Assembly: GCF_937898925.1 (NCBI RefSeq)
Contig: NZ_CALDKF010000100.1
Coordinates: 1 to 52,399 of the forward strand
Length of the DNA: 52,399 nucleotides
Source: an uncultured Methanobrevibacter sp.
GTDB taxonomy: Archaea > Methanobacteriota > Methanobacteria > Methanobacteriales > Methanobacteriaceae
Direction of reading: 5' to 3'
Of the stretch, positions 7,754-15,246 are shown piece by piece (position 1 is the stretch's first letter; each line of letters opens with the position of its first letter). The notes under the pieces were generated by a model. That model saw nothing but the letters and a program-made list of their open reading frames with translations, had not been told where the DNA came from and ran no database searches. Position numbers and translations under genes: made by a program.

Positions 7754-8674
7754 TTATTTATAAAATTCAACCATTCTATTGTATGCTTCATCAAAAGTAG
7801 GCATATTTGTTTGGCACCCTTGCTTTTCAACAACAAATGATGAAACAGATGAAGCGAATTTCGCAGCTTCCTCTAATGAAGCACCATAAATAAGCCTGGA
7901 AACAAATCCTGCCTTATATGAGTCTCCTGCACCAGTAGGATCTACAGCTGGCCTGTAAATAGATTTGACTTCTATTTTGCCCTCATCCTCACTGTAGATA
8001 ATGCTTCCTTCTGAACCGCAAGTCTTCAAGACAATCTCTGGACCAAAATCCATCAATCCATTAATGTCTACATTTAAGGACTCTTGAATTCTTTTGATTT
8101 CATGATGGTTTCCAAATAGAATATTTACATTGGAGATAACTTCCTTTAATTTTTTAGGACTGTACAATCCAAGGTCTTGACCTGGATCAAAGGAAACCAG
8201 TCTTTCCTCTTCCTTAGCAACAATTCCTGCCTTGCAATTGAAGTGAGGGTCACCTGTTGCCAAATGAACTGCCTTGAACTGCCTTATCTTTTCCCTTGGA
8301 ACATCACTGTCATGGAACTCTTTGCCCGCACCCATGTAGAAGTAACTGATCTGGTCCTGATTATTGTTTGTCATGACAAATGCTGTCGGAGTGCTTTCCT
8401 CTTCTGAGATGATTAATGCTTCAGTGTCAACACCTAATTTTTGCATATTCTTGTGATAAGGGGAATCAATGAATTCACATCCTACAGCAGAGATCAAACC
8501 GGTTTTCATTCCCAAAGTTGCACCAATCATAGCGCCATTAGCTGCAGCACCGCCATTCAAGTTTTTCATTGTTTTCATAGGTGCAGAATGATTGGCCTCG
8601 GGAAACTCATCAACTGTGATGATATAATCCAATGCAGTATGTCCCACTGCTAATAAATCTTTTTTTACACTCAA
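7754..8674 (-). CDS. PfkB-family sugar/nucleoside kinase
   Basis: A 306-residue ribokinase-fold kinase. The first PfkB signature region shows as NLNGGAAANGAMIGATLG near residues 38-55. The second signature is DPTGAGDSYKAGF at 245-257, with the GAGD anion hole and catalytic Asp251. Methanogen relatives of this size include the broad-specificity nucleoside kinase typified by MJ0406, but the substrate cannot be fixed from sequence. The start is a TTG at 8674 with AAAGGGTT 9 bases upstream; there is no in-frame ATG before the conserved region. The upstream direct repeats TAACTGTT (8701-8708, 8716-8723) may be operator sites. Confidence 0.85.
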   Translation of the reverse strand: MSVKKDLLAVGHTALDYIITVDEFPEANHSAPMKTMKNLNGGAAANGAMIGATLGMKTGLISAVGCEFIDSPYHKNMQKLGVDTEALIISEEESTPTAFVMTNNNQDQISYFYMGAGKEFHDSDVPREKIRQFKAVHLATGDPHFNCKAGIVAKEEERLVSFDPGQDLGLYSPKKLKEVISNVNILFGNHHEIKRIQESLNVDINGLMDFGPEIVLKTCGSEGSIIYSEDEGKIEVKSIYRPAVDPTGAGDSYKAGFVSRLIYGASLEEAAKFASSVSSFVVEKQGCQTNMPTFDEAYNRMVEFYK

Positions 8675-9352
8675 ATAAATACAACCCTTTACTCTTGTTT
8701 TAACTGTTTAAACCGTAACTGTTAGTAAAAAAATCACTGAAAAAAGCATTAAAAACTTAATCAATGAATTTTTTAGATAAAATAAGATTAAATAGAATTA
8801 TTTTTTAAAAAATAATGCCAATTATCATCTTATTAATGAATTAAATAATATTTACTGATTTAAATTTAGAAAAAATTCAATCATAAAATATTATTGAATT
8901 GAAAAATTTTTTTCTAAAATTAGTACAATATTATTTTAGACTTCCCAATATTTAATGATTTTTATTAACATATGTTATGTAAAATTTTTCGATAGAATCG
9001 AAACAAAAAAATCATCAACATTCAAGTAATGAATATTTTATTTTTATAATAATTTTAACTTGCGATAGCATTTGAAAACTAATATTTTGATTAAAAATTT
9101 TTCTGATTTTGAAATGTATTTAACTATTTAAAAATATTTTAAGAAACTGTTTAATAAAAAAAATTTATTAATGGAAAATTACAATATAATAATTATATAG
9201 ATAAATTTATTGAATTTTCTTAAATTTAATCTAGATAAAAATCAGTTTAGCTGTTTTAAAAAACACAATGGTTAAATTGAAATGTGATCAAATTATGAAA
9301 AATAATCGATTGTCTGATGTATTATGATAATATATTGGATAGTTGATAGCGG
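8675..9352. other. 678-base AT-rich divergent intergenic region
   Basis: Lies between the minus-strand kinase and the plus-strand coiled-coil gene, so it holds both promoters. Visible elements are the TAACTGTT direct repeat near the kinase, a 12-bp palindrome TAACATATGTTA at 8966-8977, and a dyad TTTCGAT-aga-ATCGAAA at 8987-9003. A looser inverted repeat spans about 8864-8925. No open reading frame looks real and no structured RNA is recognised. Confidence 0.5.
8987..9003. repeat. 7-bp-arm dyad TTTCGAT/ATCGAAA
   Basis: Arms 8987-8993 and 8997-9003 with a 3-base spacer, 10 bases from the palindrome TAACATATGTTA (8966-8977). It contains CG dinucleotides in DNA that has very few. About 350 bases upstream of the coiled-coil gene; role unknown. 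Confidence 0.4.
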
Positions 9353-10183
9353 ATGGTGGTTTTTATTTCCGAAGAAGAAATTGAAACTTTAAAAGAAAGA
9401 TTAGCTAAGAAAGATGACAAACTTAAAAATCAGGCAAGCGAATTGAATCATTTAACAAATGAGGTCATTCCTGAATTGAAAAAGCAGAACAAGGAACTAA
9501 AGATAGTTAAAAAGGAACTTACTGAAGCATTGGAAACAAGCACAAAAAAATATTTTGATCAATTGGAAATCAATGCGGATTTAAGTGAAAGCGTTGCTAA
9601 AAAAGGTGCTGGCCTTCAATTAGCTAAAGTCAGATTGGAAGAAATTGAAAAGCTAGTGGTTGAACTTGAAGCAAAAGCTAATGAAAAAGAAGCGGAAATT
9701 GCCGCTACAGAAGACTTGTCTGATGAGGAAAAATCAATAGTTGACAAACTAAACAATAAGGTCAATAAATTGAACAAAGAATTGGAAGCGAAAGACAGAG
9801 TTATTGACAATAAGGAAAAGGAAATCGTAAGAAAACAAAACCAGTTAAAAGACAAAAACTCTGAAATAGCTGACTTGAAAGAAAATCTAATTCCTAAACT
9901 CAAAGCTGAAACTGCTGAAATCAACGCTAAAATGAAAGCTAGAGAAGCAGAATTTGAAGCAGAAAATGCAGGAATTGGAGGAACAATCGCTAAGTTAGAA
10001 GCGGAAATTAAAGACCTCAACGAAAAATTAGATAACAAACAGAGAGATTACAATAAGTTAAGCACTGCAATGAATGCTAAAGACAAAACCATTAACTCTC
10101 TTAAAAACAAAAACCAACAATTATCTGAACAGCTTAAAGAGCAAGACAACAAAGGATTCTTTAGCAAAATCAGAGGCAGATAA
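9353..10183 (+). CDS. Long coiled-coil protein of unknown function
   Basis: A 276-residue soluble protein that is almost wholly heptad-like, rich in Glu, Lys, Leu, Asn and Ala. It has no signal peptide, membrane segment or enzymatic motif. The pattern runs from about residue 5 to residue 265 and ends in a short basic tail, GFFSKIRGR, that could bind a membrane or nucleic acid. Coiled-coil composition makes homology by eye unreliable; SMC- or prefoldin-like names would be over-calls. The ATG at 9353 has no strong ribosome binding site; GATAGCGG precedes it. It stands alone: a 678-base gap precedes it and a strong terminator follows. Confidence 0.8.
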   Translation: MVVFISEEEIETLKERLAKKDDKLKNQASELNHLTNEVIPELKKQNKELKIVKKELTEALETSTKKYFDQLEINADLSESVAKKGAGLQLAKVRLEEIEKLVVELEAKANEKEAEIAATEDLSDEEKSIVDKLNNKVNKLNKELEAKDRVIDNKEKEIVRKQNQLKDKNSEIADLKENLIPKLKAETAEINAKMKAREAEFEAENAGIGGTIAKLEAEIKDLNEKLDNKQRDYNKLSTAMNAKDKTINSLKNKNQQLSEQLKEQDNKGFFSKIRGR

Positions 10184-10191
10184 TTGTATTA

Positions 10192-10233
10192 GATTAATTA
10201 ATTTTTATTAATTAATCACTTTTTTTCTTTTTT
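10192..10233 (+). terminator. Terminator-like hairpin after the coiled-coil gene
   Basis: Perfect 11-bp arms GATTAATTAAT (10192-10202) and ATTAATTAATC (10207-10217) with a TTTT loop, followed by a split T-tract ACTTTTTTTCTTTTTTT. It begins 8 bases after the stop codon. Confidence 0.7.
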
Positions 10234-10386
10234 TATAAATTTTATTTACAACACTATTTTTTTAGAATAATTATTTTTTTTAGATAAAATTCTATTTTTA
10301 AAAATAAAGTTTGAATATAATCAAACGAATAAGCCTCGGATTATTTTAGAAATAATGAAAAAATGAGAAAAAATAAAAAAATAGTG

Positions 10387-10419
10387 AATAGTTAGAGTAG
10401 GAAATTACTCCCAACTATT
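10387..10419. repeat. Imperfect hairpin with GTTAGAGT motif
   Basis: Arms AATAGTTAGAGTA (10387-10399) and TACTCCCAACTATT (10406-10419), one bulge and one mismatch, 6-base loop. It lies between two convergent genes. A similar GTTAGAGT...CCCACAACT hairpin occurs at 18940-18967. Confidence 0.5.
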
Positions 10420-10439
10420 AATAAAAATTTTGGTTCAGG

Positions 10440-10464
10440 TTTTGCGCCCCGTAGGGGCGGAAAA
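10440..10464 (-). terminator. GC-rich hairpin downstream of lysS
   Basis: CGCCCC-GTA-GGGGCG (10445-10459) with TTTT/AAAA extending the arms across one mismatch (10440-10464), starting 6 bases past the lysS stop. It is by far the most GC-rich stretch of the intergenic DNA in this window. The trailing tract on the minus strand is CAAAACC, not T-rich, so this may be an mRNA 3'-end stabiliser rather than a terminator. Confidence 0.55.
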
Positions 10465-10470
10465 GCTGGG

Positions 10471-12057
10471 CTAAGCTTCTTGTCTTAACCTTTTAACTAC
10501 AAAGTCCTTATCTAAAGAGAGTAAGAATGAAGCTGCTCTTGGCCCTTGTTTTTGACCGAGAATCATTTTGTAAATAGCTTGGAACGCTTTTTGTGGTTTT
10601 AATCCATGGCGTTCTAAAACTTCATACATAGCATCATGCAATTCTTCAGCAGATGAGAACTCTTTTTCTTCCATTAAATCAGCAAGGTCTTTCAAGAATG
10701 CAATTTGATCATCTGGAAGAGGCAATTTTGGAATGGAATCGTATTGGACTTGGAACTTGACGAATTTAGGAGCATATTTGTCTAACCAAGCCACTACATT
10801 ATCCACTCTTTCATCATATTGAGCCAATTCAAGTTCAGTTAAGTCACAGAAGTCCTTATCCTTAAAGCTTTTAGTCAATTGTGAATTCTTTTTCAAAATG
10901 CCAAAGATCTTTTCAAGGTCTTTTTCTCCAACAATTTGATAAGCATTTACCAAGAATCTGAAAGGAGGTCTGAATGGCAATGGAGCATCAGCCTTGATTT
11001 GAGCATTTTTATAGATGCTTTTGAATTTTCTTCCTTCTTTTTCAGATGGAGCTTCCTCTTCATCGTAGAATACCCTTTCAACCTTATCAAAGGTGTCCAT
11101 AAAGTCTAACCATGGCATTTTTGGAGAGAAGTCTTTGGATTTCATTGGTTTGCTTCTGAATAAGTAATAGTTAAGACTTTCTGCAGGTCCGATTTCCAAC
11201 CATTGTTCTGGAGTGAAGAATACACCATGAGATTTACTCATTGCTTCACCATCTAATGTAATCCATTCGTATGGAACTGGATATGGTGCTGGGTAATCAA
11301 AGATCTCTTCAGAGATTACGCTACTTACATCGTAAGATCCACCAGCTGCTGCATGGTCTTTTCCGAATGGTTCACAAGTGGTTCCGAAGATTTTCCATCT
11401 TGCTGCCCATTCAACTCTCCAAGTAAGTTTACCGTTACCTGATTTAATGTCCATTTCACCATCGTGACCGCATTCACATCTGTATTTTATAATGTCTCCA
11501 TCGAAGTCATATGCTTCAGTGGTGTTTACTCTTCCACATTTTTCACAGATTGGGTTGTAAGGCAACCAGTGGTCTGCGAGTGGCTCTCTTCTGTATTGGT
11601 CAAAAATGGCTTTGATTTCATTGTGCTTTTCAAGGGATATTCTGATTGATTCAAGATAAGATCCATCCTTATACATCTCAAAACCAGATTTAGGGGTAAT
11701 TTCAATACCATAAGCATCAAGAACTTTGAATAAAGGTTTTTCAAAGTGTTCTACAAAGTTTTTACAGCATCCTTCAGGACATGGAATCATAGAGTAGGGC
11801 ATACCAAGGTATTGATCATAAGATTCAGGAAGTGGGAAAGGAACTTTTCTAAGTGGGTCGTGGTCATCTGCAATCCAGATGGTTTCAGCATCATTTCCCA
11901 ATTCACGCAATGCTTTTCCAATAGCATTTGCAATGAACACGTCACAAGAATTTCCAATATGTATAGAACCTGATATAGATGTACCACTTGCTATGACATG
12001 TTTTTCTACATCCATTTCATTTAATTCATCAGCGATTCTTTCAATCCAATGTTTCAT
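10471..12057 (-). CDS. lysS: Lysyl-tRNA synthetase, class I
   Basis: Charges tRNA-Lys with lysine. The 528-residue protein is the archaeal class I enzyme (LysK type), unrelated to the class II enzyme of most bacteria. The HIGH signature appears as HIGN at residues 33-36 within SISGSIHIGNS, and the KMSKS signature as EAMSKSHG near residue 275. A zinc-ribbon-like insertion (CEKCGR...CECG) sits near residues 170-195. ATG at 12057 follows GGTGAAAC. It is transcribed alone; nrdD lies 485 bases upstream on the same strand, separated by three hairpins. Confidence 0.96.
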   Translation of the reverse strand: MKHWIERIADELNEMDVEKHVIASGTSISGSIHIGNSCDVFIANAIGKALRELGNDAETIWIADDHDPLRKVPFPLPESYDQYLGMPYSMIPCPEGCCKNFVEHFEKPLFKVLDAYGIEITPKSGFEMYKDGSYLESIRISLEKHNEIKAIFDQYRREPLADHWLPYNPICEKCGRVNTTEAYDFDGDIIKYRCECGHDGEMDIKSGNGKLTWRVEWAARWKIFGTTCEPFGKDHAAAGGSYDVSSVISEEIFDYPAPYPVPYEWITLDGEAMSKSHGVFFTPEQWLEIGPAESLNYYLFRSKPMKSKDFSPKMPWLDFMDTFDKVERVFYDEEEAPSEKEGRKFKSIYKNAQIKADAPLPFRPPFRFLVNAYQIVGEKDLEKIFGILKKNSQLTKSFKDKDFCDLTELELAQYDERVDNVVAWLDKYAPKFVKFQVQYDSIPKLPLPDDQIAFLKDLADLMEEKEFSSAEELHDAMYEVLERHGLKPQKAFQAIYKMILGQKQGPRAASFLLSLDKDFVVKRLRQEA

Positions 12058-12373
12058 TGTTTCACCATAATAATTATAAAAGCTGCTTTCAATTAAATGC
12101 GTTTAATATTCCAAACTATATATGAAAGCAATAATGAAGTAATAAATTAATATGAATTTGATACTATTTTGATAATATTTTGATAACAAATATCCAATAT
12201 AAATATCTTAATAATTTATTATATTATATATTTTTATTATCATCTTATAAAAAATTAATTACGAAAATTTGAAATTAAACAAAAAATTCAGATAAAAATT
12301 ATAATAAAAATAGATTTGGAAAATTTTTTAAAAATTTATAGAAATTTTATAAAAATAGCCGTTAAAGGATGTA

Positions 12374-12401
12374 AATAGGATTCTAAAAAAAGAACCCTAT
12401 T
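12374..12401. repeat. Hairpin 1 of three downstream of nrdD
   Basis: Arms AATAGGATTCT (12374-12384) and AGAACCCTATT (12391-12401), 11 bp with one G-T type pair, loop AAAAAA. About 140 bases past the nrdD stop. Confidence 0.5.
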
Positions 12402-12410
12402 AAGTGGAAA

Positions 12411-12427
12411 ATAGAGTCAAGCTCTAT
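12411..12427. repeat. Hairpin 2 of three downstream of nrdD
   Basis: Arms ATAGAG (12411-12416) and CTCTAT (12422-12427), loop TCAAG. Confidence 0.45.
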
Positions 12428-12448
12428 ATAAAAATAAATTTAAGAAAA

Positions 12449-12470
12449 ATAGGCAAAAAACAATGCCTAT
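12449..12470. repeat. Hairpin 3 of three downstream of nrdD
   Basis: Arms ATAGGC (12449-12454) and GCCTAT (12465-12470), loop of 10 A-rich bases. It is the closest of the three to nrdD (72 bases from its stop) and may be its 3' end. Confidence 0.45.
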
Positions 12471-12542
12471 GAAATTAATTAATAAATTAAATTTAACTTC
12501 GAGATCAATCAACAATAAATCAACAAATAAAGTAGATTGAAC

Positions 12543-14855
12543 TTATTGTTCAAATCTACGTCTGTCGATTAATTCTTGACGTTTACCTGCGTTCCAACCA
12601 CCGTTTGCAGATTTAGCGTGACCTACTTGTTGTACGTAACCAGTAATTCTGTCATACCATTCTACATCAGCAGTTTCACCACAGGAAGGACATTTGTTGC
12701 TTAATCCTTTCATTAAGGTTTTACAGTTTAAGCAGAAACTGAATGCTGAACTGTAAGCCCAGAAACCAATGTCAGATTTTCTTGCAATCTTATTGGTTAA
12801 GCTCATTAATGCATCAGGATCAGAGTATGATTCACCCATGAATGCATGGAAGATGTGTCCACCAGGAGTTAAGCTGTGGTATTTACCTTCGATTTTGACT
12901 TTGTCAGCAAAGGAAATGTCACTGTTTACAGGTACATGTGAGGAGTTAGTGTAGTAGTTAGCTCCATTGTCACCTTGTAAGATTGCTTTATCTCCGAATT
13001 GCTCTTTGTCTAAGGTTGCAAATCTGTATGCAGTGGATTCTGCAGGAGTTTGCAATACAGACCATCTGAGTCCAGTTTCTTCTTGTAAGGATTTAGCTCT
13101 TGCATTGATGTATTCTAAACATTTGATACCGAATTTGTTTGCATCTGGGTTTTCGATACCTTCACCGAATAATGCAAGCAACATTTCATTAAGACCACAG
13201 AAACCAAAGGATAAAGTAGCGTTTTGAATTCTGTAATAGGTTTCACCATCAACTTTTTGATCTAAGAATGGTAAGATATCAAAGTTGTTTAAACAGTTAA
13301 GACCTTGGTTTCTTCTAATCATCAAGGTTTCAACAGCTAAATCCATGTAGTTGTCTAAGTATTCGAATACATCGTTTTCATCTCTTGATTGGTATCCAAT
13401 TCTTGGTAAGTTTAAAGTTACGTAAGCTAAGTTACCGGTTCTTAAACAGTCTTGTTCCCAGTCACCGGTCCAGGTGTCTTGGAGACAGGTTCTGCAACCC
13501 ATATAGTTAGCCATTTGACCTCTGTATTTAGGTAACATGTTTACGAAGTATGATGAACCGTATTTTGCAGAAAGTTCGTGAACTAAACGTAAATCATCAT
13601 CATAGTCACCTTTTAAGGTCTCTTCACGTAAAGTGTAAATTGTATTTGGGAATAAGTGAGGTTTACCTTCGGAATCTCCTTCAAGCAAGATTTCAGTGAA
13701 TGCTCTTTGGATCATTCTGGTTTCATCTTCAAAGTCAGCGTAAGTTCCTACAACTTGACCTTTTGGACCATATGCAGTAACATCTTGCAAGAATTTTGGA
13801 ACTCCGAATTCTAATTGCATACTTGTAAATGGAACTTGGGAACCTCTTGCTGCATAAGCCATGTTCAAGTTGTAAACTAACATTTGAATAGCTTGTTTTA
13901 CTTCATCATAGCTTCTGCCGGTTGCAAATGGTGCAACAAATACGTTCCAAAGGGACATAGCTTGTCCACCAGACATGTTTTGCTGTGCTGCTAACATGAT
14001 TTCCCCAGTATGGTTCATCAAGGTTTCCATGTGGGAAGGAGGTGCAGCAACTGAAGTGTGATCTCCAGTACCGTCTACTTTAAGACCATGTTTGATGAAT
14101 GCTCTTATATCGTGTTGAAGACAGTTTAATGGTCTTCCAGCAAAGAATTCCAAGTCGTGAATGTGAATGTCACCAGACATGTGTGCATCAGCTAAATGAG
14201 CTGGCAACATGTGTAAGAGAGCATATTGCTTTAATGCTTCATCAGCAACATACTTGTGAATGGATTCAGGGTTATGCATCATGTTTGCATTGTCTCTTGA
14301 ACCGTTTTCAATTAAGGAAGTGATGTTGTAAACAGGAATACCTAAACGAGTGTATCTGCTTCTTAAATCTTCTAATCCGTATTCTACAAGTTTTGTGTTT
14401 ACGATTTCCCTAATCATAGGAGCGGTAAGGTATTCGACATTGAGCTTTTTGAGTTCTTTCCAAACTTCAGTAGCAATTTCAAAAGCGGTTTCTTGGGAAG
14501 CACCAGTTTCTTCAACTAAGGTACTTGCAATCTTTGCCATGTCGAATGCTTCAATCTTATCTCTTGAAGAACGTACTTTTAAAGTAGTTTTTGCTAAGTA
14601 TTTGTTAGCAGCTTCAGAATCAACTTCTTCCAAACATTCGTAAACAATCTTTTTGATCTCTTTAGTGCTGATTCCATCGTATAGGTTTTCAACAACAGTT
14701 GAAACAATTCTTTCAGATTCAAAGTATGGAGCATCAACCATAACTAAAGACTTTAACAATTTCTCATAACTGAAAGCTTCACAAACACCGTTGTTTTTCT
14801 TAACGGTGATTTTAGCTCTTCTAATATCGTTTTCTACATTATCGACTTTTTCCAC
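12543..14855 (-). CDS. nrdD: Anaerobic ribonucleoside-triphosphate reductase (class III)
   Basis: Glycyl-radical enzyme that reduces ribonucleotides to deoxyribonucleotides in strict anaerobes. The 770-residue protein starts with an ATP-cone (about residues 12-100, KNNGVCEAFSYEKL) for dATP/ATP control. The catalytic barrel includes GDIHIHDLEFFAGRPLNC. Near the C-terminus are the zinc cysteines C708, C711, C722 and C725 (CLNC...CPSC). The radical site is Gly739 in RITGYVQQ. No intein interrupts it. ATG at 14855 is preferred because the ATP-cone starts shortly after. The activase NrdG is not in the window, so it must be elsewhere. Confidence 0.97.
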   Translation of the reverse strand: MEKVDNVENDIRRAKITVKKNNGVCEAFSYEKLLKSLVMVDAPYFESERIVSTVVENLYDGISTKEIKKIVYECLEEVDSEAANKYLAKTTLKVRSSRDKIEAFDMAKIASTLVEETGASQETAFEIATEVWKELKKLNVEYLTAPMIREIVNTKLVEYGLEDLRSRYTRLGIPVYNITSLIENGSRDNANMMHNPESIHKYVADEALKQYALLHMLPAHLADAHMSGDIHIHDLEFFAGRPLNCLQHDIRAFIKHGLKVDGTGDHTSVAAPPSHMETLMNHTGEIMLAAQQNMSGGQAMSLWNVFVAPFATGRSYDEVKQAIQMLVYNLNMAYAARGSQVPFTSMQLEFGVPKFLQDVTAYGPKGQVVGTYADFEDETRMIQRAFTEILLEGDSEGKPHLFPNTIYTLREETLKGDYDDDLRLVHELSAKYGSSYFVNMLPKYRGQMANYMGCRTCLQDTWTGDWEQDCLRTGNLAYVTLNLPRIGYQSRDENDVFEYLDNYMDLAVETLMIRRNQGLNCLNNFDILPFLDQKVDGETYYRIQNATLSFGFCGLNEMLLALFGEGIENPDANKFGIKCLEYINARAKSLQEETGLRWSVLQTPAESTAYRFATLDKEQFGDKAILQGDNGANYYTNSSHVPVNSDISFADKVKIEGKYHSLTPGGHIFHAFMGESYSDPDALMSLTNKIARKSDIGFWAYSSAFSFCLNCKTLMKGLSNKCPSCGETADVEWYDRITGYVQQVGHAKSANGGWNAGKRQELIDRRRFEQ

Positions 14856-15246
14856 TTTAACACCTTCATTTAAAATAAAATCAAATAATAAATAATTAAT
14901 TTAATAATTATGTAATCATGAAAATTTAGATAAAACTTTCAAAGTGATTACTAATAATTATGTACTTACATGTATAATATCCGTTTGAAATTATACGAAA
15001 GTTTGTAACTATACAAAAAGTTAGTTACTTCACGAAATAATATATGTGATAAGATGTATATAAATCATTCGTTTTGATACGAACAAAATATATTGCAACA
15101 ATTGTGATGATGGAGAATACTTAAAACAAATAAAAAGAAAATACTTAAAAAATTAAAAAATTAAGGGATTAACCCTAATACTATCCTTAATCAATGAAAT
15201 AACAATCCAATATAATCCATTACCCAATTGTGAATCAATTAAGCAA
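14856..15246. other. 391-base gap between polC and nrdD
   Basis: Holds the nrdD promoter and repeated ACGAA elements described separately, and the 3' end of polC. No gene is supported. Confidence 0.5.
15057..15083 (-). promoter_or_regulatory. Proposed nrdD promoter: TATA box with adjoining TTCGT/ACGAA dyad
   Basis: On the minus strand TTTATATA (15057-15064) is directly preceded by the dyad TTCGT-tttgat-ACGAA (15068-15083). Further ACGAA half-sites lie near 14995 and 15032, where transcription would start. Predicted leader about 180 bases. No NrdR box was recognised. Assignment by position only. Confidence 0.4.

Larger units (their letters stand above)
12058..12542. other. 485-base gap between nrdD and lysS
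   Basis: Contains the three hairpins at 12374-12470 and an AT-rich stretch that must hold the lysS promoter. Several TATA-like candidates exist between 12140 and 12250; none is clearly best. No small gene is supported. Confidence 0.5.

Noticed and set aside
8864..8925. Large inverted repeat in the kinase/coiled-coil gap as a structured RNA
   Set aside because: Pairing is almost all A-T with insertions, expected by chance in such DNA.
10430..10470. tRNA fragment suggested by GGTTC and a GC-rich stem
   Set aside because: No cloverleaf can be drawn: the acceptor, D and anticodon arms are missing.
11526..11744. Small ORFs on either strand inside lysS, nrdD, polC, trp and copA genes
   Set aside because: They lie wholly inside strongly supported genes in other frames and have no ribosome binding sites or family motifs.
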